Source: Deltaproteobacteria bacterium
GTDB lineage: Bacteria > UBA10199 > 2-02-FULL-44-16
Reading direction: 5' to 3'
Assembly: GCA_016203825.1 (NCBI GenBank)
Contig: JACQMA010000061.1
Location: 1 to 9,339 of the forward strand
DNA: 9,339 nt
Under the pieces are notes generated by a model. That model searched no databases. It was not told where the DNA came from and saw nothing but the letters and a program-made list of their open reading frames with translations. This document shows positions 5,460-9,339 of the stretch, one piece after another (the stretch's first letter is position 1; each line of letters starts with the position of its first letter). The translations under genes were made by a program, and so were the position numbers.

Positions 5460-6829
5460 TGAAACGATATCTCCTCATGACGTTGATCATCCTGATCTTC
5501 GCCGGACCATCATATGCTGGTGTGTCGTCTCCTCTTCCCGCACTCGAGAAAACACCACTCCCTTCGGTCGAGCCACCGAACATTCGTGCGATCAATCTTC
5601 CTCAAGGTCTCACGTGTTACCTCTTGATCGATCGTGAATTGCCGATCGCCGAGATCACATTCCTGATCCGGGCGGGCGGGATCAACGATCCTTTCCCCAA
5701 GCGGGGTCTCGCGGCCATGACGGCGGAACTCGTGTTGCAGGGTGGGACTACGTCGCTTTCGCCCGACGAGGTTGAGCGTCAACTGGATGCCCTGGGGGCG
5801 CGTCTTACCGTTGATGTGAGCCGCGAAATGACGGTCGCGAATTTTAAAATCCTTTCCTCGAAACTCGATGAAGGATTGCACCTCTTTTTGGACATGCTCT
5901 TTTCGCCGCGCTTTTCTCCAGATCGCTTGCTCGTAGTTCAAAAGAAGTTTTTGGAGTCGCTGAAGCGCGAAGAAGACGATCCCGAAACCCTTGCGGACAC
6001 GCGTTTTGTTCAGCTCGTCTACGGCAAGGAAAGTCCGTGGGGATGGCGAGCGGATCGCCATTCGCTCAAGCGTATCACCCGTGCCGATATGGTTGCCTTT
6101 CACCAGAGACATTTCATCCCGGCCAACATGATCGTCGCTGCTTCGGGAGACGTTACCCGCAAACACCTTGTGGACGCCCTCACGTCGTGGATTTCAAAGG
6201 TCTCCGTTGTCGACCCGCATCCTCTCACTCTTCCGAAGGTCGATCTTCAATTTCGAGAGCAGGAGCAGTGGATTGAACGCCCGTTGACCCAATCTGCCAT
6301 TCGCCTCGGTCATCTTGGGATTGCCCGGCACAATCCGGACAAATTTGCCGTCATGGTCATGAATGACATCTTGGGAGGGCTTCCCTTTAAGAGTCGACTC
6401 ATGGAAGATATTCGAACAGAACGGGGTCTCGCGTACGGGATCTCGAGCGATTTCACGCCGGGACGGGACGCCGGTCTTTTTGTCGTGCGCGTGTCGACAA
6501 AATCTCAATCGACGCGCGAAGTCATCGATCTGGTGCGTTCCCATCTTCGTCGTCTCGTCGAGACCGGTGATGTCACTCCCGAAGAACTCGCCTTCGCCAA
6601 ACGTGCTGAGCTCAACCGTTTCATCTTTAGTTTTGATCGTCCCAGCAAGGCCGTGACGCAGCAGGCCCTCTTTCATTTTTACGGTTACCCCGACGACTAC
6701 TGGGAGACCTACCGACAGGGGATTCAGGCGGTGACGATCGACGACATTCGGCGTGTGGCCCGTACCTACATCCACCCCGAAGGCCTTTCCCTCGTGGTTG
6801 TGGGCAAGAGGAATGGCCAGGATGATTGA
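5459..6829 (+). CDS. Exported M16-family partner with degenerate zinc motif (non-catalytic subunit)
   Basis: This 456-residue protein is a second M16B peptidase-like protein. A signal peptide (MKRYLLMTLIILIF, likely cut after SYA at residue 19) sends it to the periplasm. At the position of HxxEH it reads A85-M-T-A88-E89, so both zinc histidines and the catalytic glutamate are missing and it should be inactive alone. The C-terminal half carries ERGLAYGISSDF (320-331). Its Arg/Tyr pair is of the kind found in the non-catalytic chains of two-gene M16B proteases, where it helps hold substrate. ATG 5459 overlaps the upstream TAA by one base (TAATG), so translation is coupled, as expected for a 1:1 heterodimer. 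The end overlaps argS by eight bases. Pairs of active and inactive M16 proteins are known from several Gram-negative bacteria and resemble the mitochondrial processing peptidase subunits. Identification is strong; substrate is unknown. Confidence 0.92.
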   Translation: MKRYLLMTLIILIFAGPSYAGVSSPLPALEKTPLPSVEPPNIRAINLPQGLTCYLLIDRELPIAEITFLIRAGGINDPFPKRGLAAMTAELVLQGGTTSLSPDEVERQLDALGARLTVDVSREMTVANFKILSSKLDEGLHLFLDMLFSPRFSPDRLLVVQKKFLESLKREEDDPETLADTRFVQLVYGKESPWGWRADRHSLKRITRADMVAFHQRHFIPANMIVAASGDVTRKHLVDALTSWISKVSVVDPHPLTLPKVDLQFREQEQWIERPLTQSAIRLGHLGIARHNPDKFAVMVMNDILGGLPFKSRLMEDIRTERGLAYGISSDFTPGRDAGLFVVRVSTKSQSTREVIDLVRSHLRRLVETGDVTPEELAFAKRAELNRFIFSFDRPSKAVTQQALFHFYGYPDDYWETYRQGIQAVTIDDIRRVARTYIHPEGLSLVVVGKRNGQDD

Positions 6830-8501
6830 GGAACGAATTCATCAGCTGATTGAAGCGGCTCTCGATGCCTGTCATTCTAAAGGAATCATCGCGAGCACGA
6901 AACCATGGTCCTTCGACGTCACGCCGCCGAAAGATCCGTCGCATGGTGATTTCAGCACCAATGCAGCACTCATCATTGCCTCCAAAGAGAAACAAAAACC
7001 GCGCCTGATTGCCGAGACAATCGTGGCCAATCTTCCCAAGAGTTCCGACCTTATGGCCAAGGTTGATATCGCCGGTCCCGGATTTATCAACATCACGCTG
7101 CAACCGGCCTCGTATCTTCACGCCTTGGCGAACATCTTTCAGCATCCCGAGACGTACGGCACGGTCGATCGGGGCCATGGAAAAAAAGTCATCATCGAGT
7201 TTGTAAGTGCCAATCCTACAGGTCCGTTGAATATTGTGAGTGCCAGGGCCGCCGCTATTGGCGACACCCTTGCCAACATTTTGAAGACGGCTGGGTTTCA
7301 CGTCCAACGAGAGTTTTACGTCAATGACATCGGCCATCAGATCGATCTCTTCGCGCTTTCCTTGGCCGCACGCTATCAGCAGACCCAGGGGGAAACGGCC
7401 ACCATTCCTGAAGACGGGTATCAAGGCGAATACCTGATCGATGTTGCCCAGAAACTCCAAAAAAAGAAAAAATATACGGTGGACGATTTTCGCAGCTTCG
7501 GTCTGCAGGCGATGATCGCGTGGCAGAAGAAAAGCCTCAAAGACTTTGGCGTCGAGTTTGATCGATGGTTTTTGCAATCGGAACTTATGGGGAGCAAAGA
7601 GTTTGAAAAAACACTTCGGTTCTTGGAGAAGAAGGGTTATCTGTATGAGCATGAAGGAGCGCTTTTTTTCAAGTCGACGGCCTTTGGCGACGATAAAGAC
7701 CGCGTTGTGAAAAAGAAGGACGGGGAGTATACCTATTTTGCTTCCGACATCGCGTATCACGAGGGAAAATTTGCGCGACCCTGTGATTGGGCCATTGACC
7801 TGTTGGGGCCCGATCATCACGGCTACGTTGCCAGGACCAAGGCAGCGGTCGAGGCGCTCGGACACAAACCGGAACAACTGACCGTTCTTATTGTCCAGCA
7901 AGTCAATCTCATCAAGGAACAGGCCATCGTCAAGATGTCGAAACGGGCGGGACGGCTCGTCACGATGGATGACCTGATCGCAGAAGTGGGAAAGGACGTC
8001 GCCCGATTTTTCTTTCTGCAGCGCTCGGCCTCGTCCCATCTCGATTTTGATCTCGAACTCGCCAAGAAGGAGACGCCCGAAAATCCGGTCTTCTATATCC
8101 AATATGCCTACGCGCGTATCGCGAGTATCTTTCGAAAGGCGGGATCGCTCGCGCCGAATTGCGATCCTTCAACGATTGACCTTTCGGAACTGAGTCTCCC
8201 GGAAGAATTGACACTGGCCAAAATGCTCCTTCGATATCCCAAGGTGATAGACCAGTGTGCGACGGACCTTGAACCGCATCACCTGGCCTTCTTCCTCCTC
8301 GAGCTCACGAAGACCTTCCAAGTGTATTACAGCAAGGGCAGGGCGGATGAACGTTATCGTGTTTTGGGATCTCCGCCAAAGCGTCTTCAGGCCAAACTCT
8401 ATCTCTTGAAAAATATCTCTATCGTGTTACACCATGGACTCTCCCTCCTCGGTCTTTCCGCACCGGAGGAGATGAAACGCAACGAGGACGACGATGGCTG
8501 A
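6822..8501 (+). CDS. argS: Arginyl-tRNA synthetase with altered HIGH signature
   Basis: This 559-residue class I synthetase charges tRNA-Arg with arginine in the cytoplasm. The domains run in order: the N-terminal ADD domain (about 1-100), the Rossmann catalytic core with IEFVSANPTGPL (125-136) and EFYVNDIGHQIDL, then DHHGYVAR (331-338), KMSKRAG (371-377), and a C-terminal DALR anticodon-binding domain from about residue 430. The oddity is at 137-140: where ArgRS normally has HIGH or HVGH, this protein reads NIVS, followed by a normal ARAAAIGD. Both signature histidines are therefore lost while KMSK is intact. The gene is full length with no frameshift, so it looks functional. ATG 6822 was chosen because it follows AAGAGG (6806-6811) by ten bases and gives the family's usual MIE start; ATG 6813 and GTG 6753 are less likely. 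It overlaps the M16 gene before it and the SPOR gene after it by eight bases each. Confidence 0.93.
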   Translation: MIEERIHQLIEAALDACHSKGIIASTKPWSFDVTPPKDPSHGDFSTNAALIIASKEKQKPRLIAETIVANLPKSSDLMAKVDIAGPGFINITLQPASYLHALANIFQHPETYGTVDRGHGKKVIIEFVSANPTGPLNIVSARAAAIGDTLANILKTAGFHVQREFYVNDIGHQIDLFALSLAARYQQTQGETATIPEDGYQGEYLIDVAQKLQKKKKYTVDDFRSFGLQAMIAWQKKSLKDFGVEFDRWFLQSELMGSKEFEKTLRFLEKKGYLYEHEGALFFKSTAFGDDKDRVVKKKDGEYTYFASDIAYHEGKFARPCDWAIDLLGPDHHGYVARTKAAVEALGHKPEQLTVLIVQQVNLIKEQAIVKMSKRAGRLVTMDDLIAEVGKDVARFFFLQRSASSHLDFDLELAKKETPENPVFYIQYAYARIASIFRKAGSLAPNCDPSTIDLSELSLPEELTLAKMLLRYPKVIDQCATDLEPHHLAFFLLELTKTFQVYYSKGRADERYRVLGSPPKRLQAKLYLLKNISIVLHHGLSLLGLSAPEEMKRNEDDDG

Positions 8502-9171
8502 ATATCCAGAGCGGGACGAACACGACGAGTCATTTTTCTGTCGATTCACTTTTGGGCAATTCTTTGCCATCCTCTTGCTTGAGGTCTTCACGCTCTTTTT
8601 CGTTTTCTACCTTGGTGCTCGCTACGGACGTGAGTTTTTGGGGATGCCCGATGTCCAGCCGCTAGCCGCGGCCCCGACGTCCGAACCGCAAGTGACCACG
8701 ACCACGGATCCCGAGGTTACCGCGATGGCCCACGAACTCATTGAAAAGGCGGATACACCGGAGCTGAAAGAGCGCATTGCAACGATGCTTCAGAAGGAAC
8801 AGTCGCAAAAGGTCAACCTCGTGCCTCAAGAAATTCCTCCCGCCGAAGAAGAAATTCCCAACAGCGAGGCAACGATTGGCGAAGTTGCTGCAATTCCGGA
8901 AGGGGCCGTCCGCGTCAAATCCGCCGAACATGCTCGCTATTCTGTCCAGGTTGGTTCCTATCCTGACCTCACGCAGGCCAATGCATCGATCGACCAATGG
9001 AAAGGAAAGGGTTATCCCGCTTACCTCATGATTGCAGACATTCCCGACCGCGGCCGCTGGTATCGCGTTCGGATTGGTGGTTTTGAGGCGCGACCCGATG
9101 CCGAAGCCTATCTTCGCCAAGTCGTTGACCGCGAAGGCATCGATGCCCTCGTCGTGCTCAATGAGCAGTGA
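8494..9171 (+). CDS. SPOR-domain inner-membrane protein
   Basis: This 225-residue protein is predicted to cross the inner membrane once. An acidic cytoplasmic N-terminus (about 1-18) is followed by one hydrophobic segment (about 22-41) and an Arg-containing edge (GARYGREF). A Pro/Glu/Ala-rich periplasmic linker with a short helical part (about 75-105) comes next. The C-terminal SPOR domain spans about 147-222 and is marked by [17 protein letters not shown] and [15 protein letters not shown] domains bind glycan strands stripped of stem peptides, so the protein probably localises to the division septum. The layout resembles FtsN or DedD, but similarity outside SPOR is not enough to name it. ATG 8494 has GAGGA five bases upstream (8484-8488) and overlaps the argS stop by eight bases. 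Its own stop lies inside the lepA start region. Confidence 0.88.
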   Translation: MAEYPERDEHDESFFCRFTFGQFFAILLLEVFTLFFVFYLGARYGREFLGMPDVQPLAAAPTSEPQVTTTTDPEVTAMAHELIEKADTPELKERIATMLQKEQSQKVNLVPQEIPPAEEEIPNSEATIGEVAAIPEGAVRVKSAEHARYSVQVGSYPDLTQANASIDQWKGKGYPAYLMIADIPDRGRWYRVRIGGFEARPDAEAYLRQVVDREGIDALVVLNEQ

Positions 9172-9339
9172 TCAACAGCACATTCGCAATTTTTGTATTA
9201 TCGCCCACATCGACCACGGTAAGTCGACGCTCGCCGATCGTATTCTTCACGCGACCGGTGCCGTCGCCACGCGCGAACTCAAAGAACAAATGCTCGACAC
9301 GATGGACCTGGAGCGCGAACGCGGCATTACGATCAAGGC
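9161..9339 (+). CDS. lepA: Elongation factor 4, LepA (3'-truncated by window end)
   Basis: Only the first 59 codons are in the window. They encode the start of the GTPase domain of LepA/EF4, a translational GTPase that binds the ribosome and affects initiation and elongation under stress. The P-loop AHIDHGKST (residues 15-23) is preceded by [24 protein letters not shown] is the LepA form of the switch I region, which separates it from EF-Tu, EF-G and TypA. ATG 9161 overlaps the SPOR gene by 11 bases and lacks an evident Shine-Dalgarno, so translation probably depends on coupling to the upstream gene. The rest of the protein (about 540 residues in the usual family) lies beyond the window. Confidence 0.93.
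   Translation, partial: MSSDQQHIRNFCIIAHIDHGKSTLADRILHATGAVATRELKEQMLDTMDLERERGITIK

Noticed and set aside
6627..8102. Long open frame of 491 codons on the minus strand opposite argS
   Set aside because: It lies antisense to a clearly identified ArgS with all domains present. Its translation shows no recognisable family and it has no convincing ribosome-binding site. It is a by-product of codon bias.

Overview
The window is a compact, single-strand (+) stretch of bacterial DNA of moderate GC content (a little over 50% by eye). The organism looks Gram-negative: there is a signal-peptide-bearing M16 protease pair and a SPOR-domain inner-membrane protein. The combination of larB/larE, a pyruvoyl-type arginine decarboxylase and a tiny polylysine gene would suit a deltaproteobacteria-like or other candidate-phylum lineage. 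That placement is inference and weak.

Layout. (1) Bases 1-1169 hold the 3' part of a gene for an acidic, cysteine-containing, probably exported protein of unknown function. (2) Bases 1229-3331 hold a tightly overlapping three-gene set: a HAD phosphatase, larE and larB. LarB and LarE carry out the first two steps in making the nickel-pincer nucleotide (NPN) cofactor of lactate racemase-type enzymes. The nickel-inserting LarC and the LarA apoenzyme are not here. The LarE has the three-cysteine pattern associated with an Fe-S cluster-dependent, catalytic form. (3) Bases 3328-3547 hold a self-contained transcription unit: a good sigma70-type promoter overlapping the larB stop, a perfect Shine-Dalgarno, a 31-codon ORF that is 21/31 lysine, and a strong intrinsic terminator. 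(4) Bases 3561-9339 hold a chain of genes: pyruvoyl-dependent arginine decarboxylase, an active/inactive pair of exported M16 peptidases, argS, a SPOR-domain membrane protein, and the start of lepA. From the first M16 gene onward, neighbouring genes overlap by 1 to 11 bases.

How they fit together. Within the two gene clusters the overlaps imply co-transcription and translational coupling. The junction between clusters is the most unusual place in the window. The terminator's T-run is followed immediately by the Shine-Dalgarno of the arginine decarboxylase gene, with no room for a separate promoter. The downstream genes, including essential argS and lepA, therefore seem to depend on read-through of this terminator or on a promoter I cannot see. 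The polylysine ORF also carries an in-frame A_AAA_AAG heptamer whose -1 frame stays open into the decarboxylase. The ArgS protein lacks both histidines of the class I HIGH signature while keeping KMSK.

I found no RNA genes, mobile elements or CRISPR arrays, and no gene-free stretch over 300 bases.
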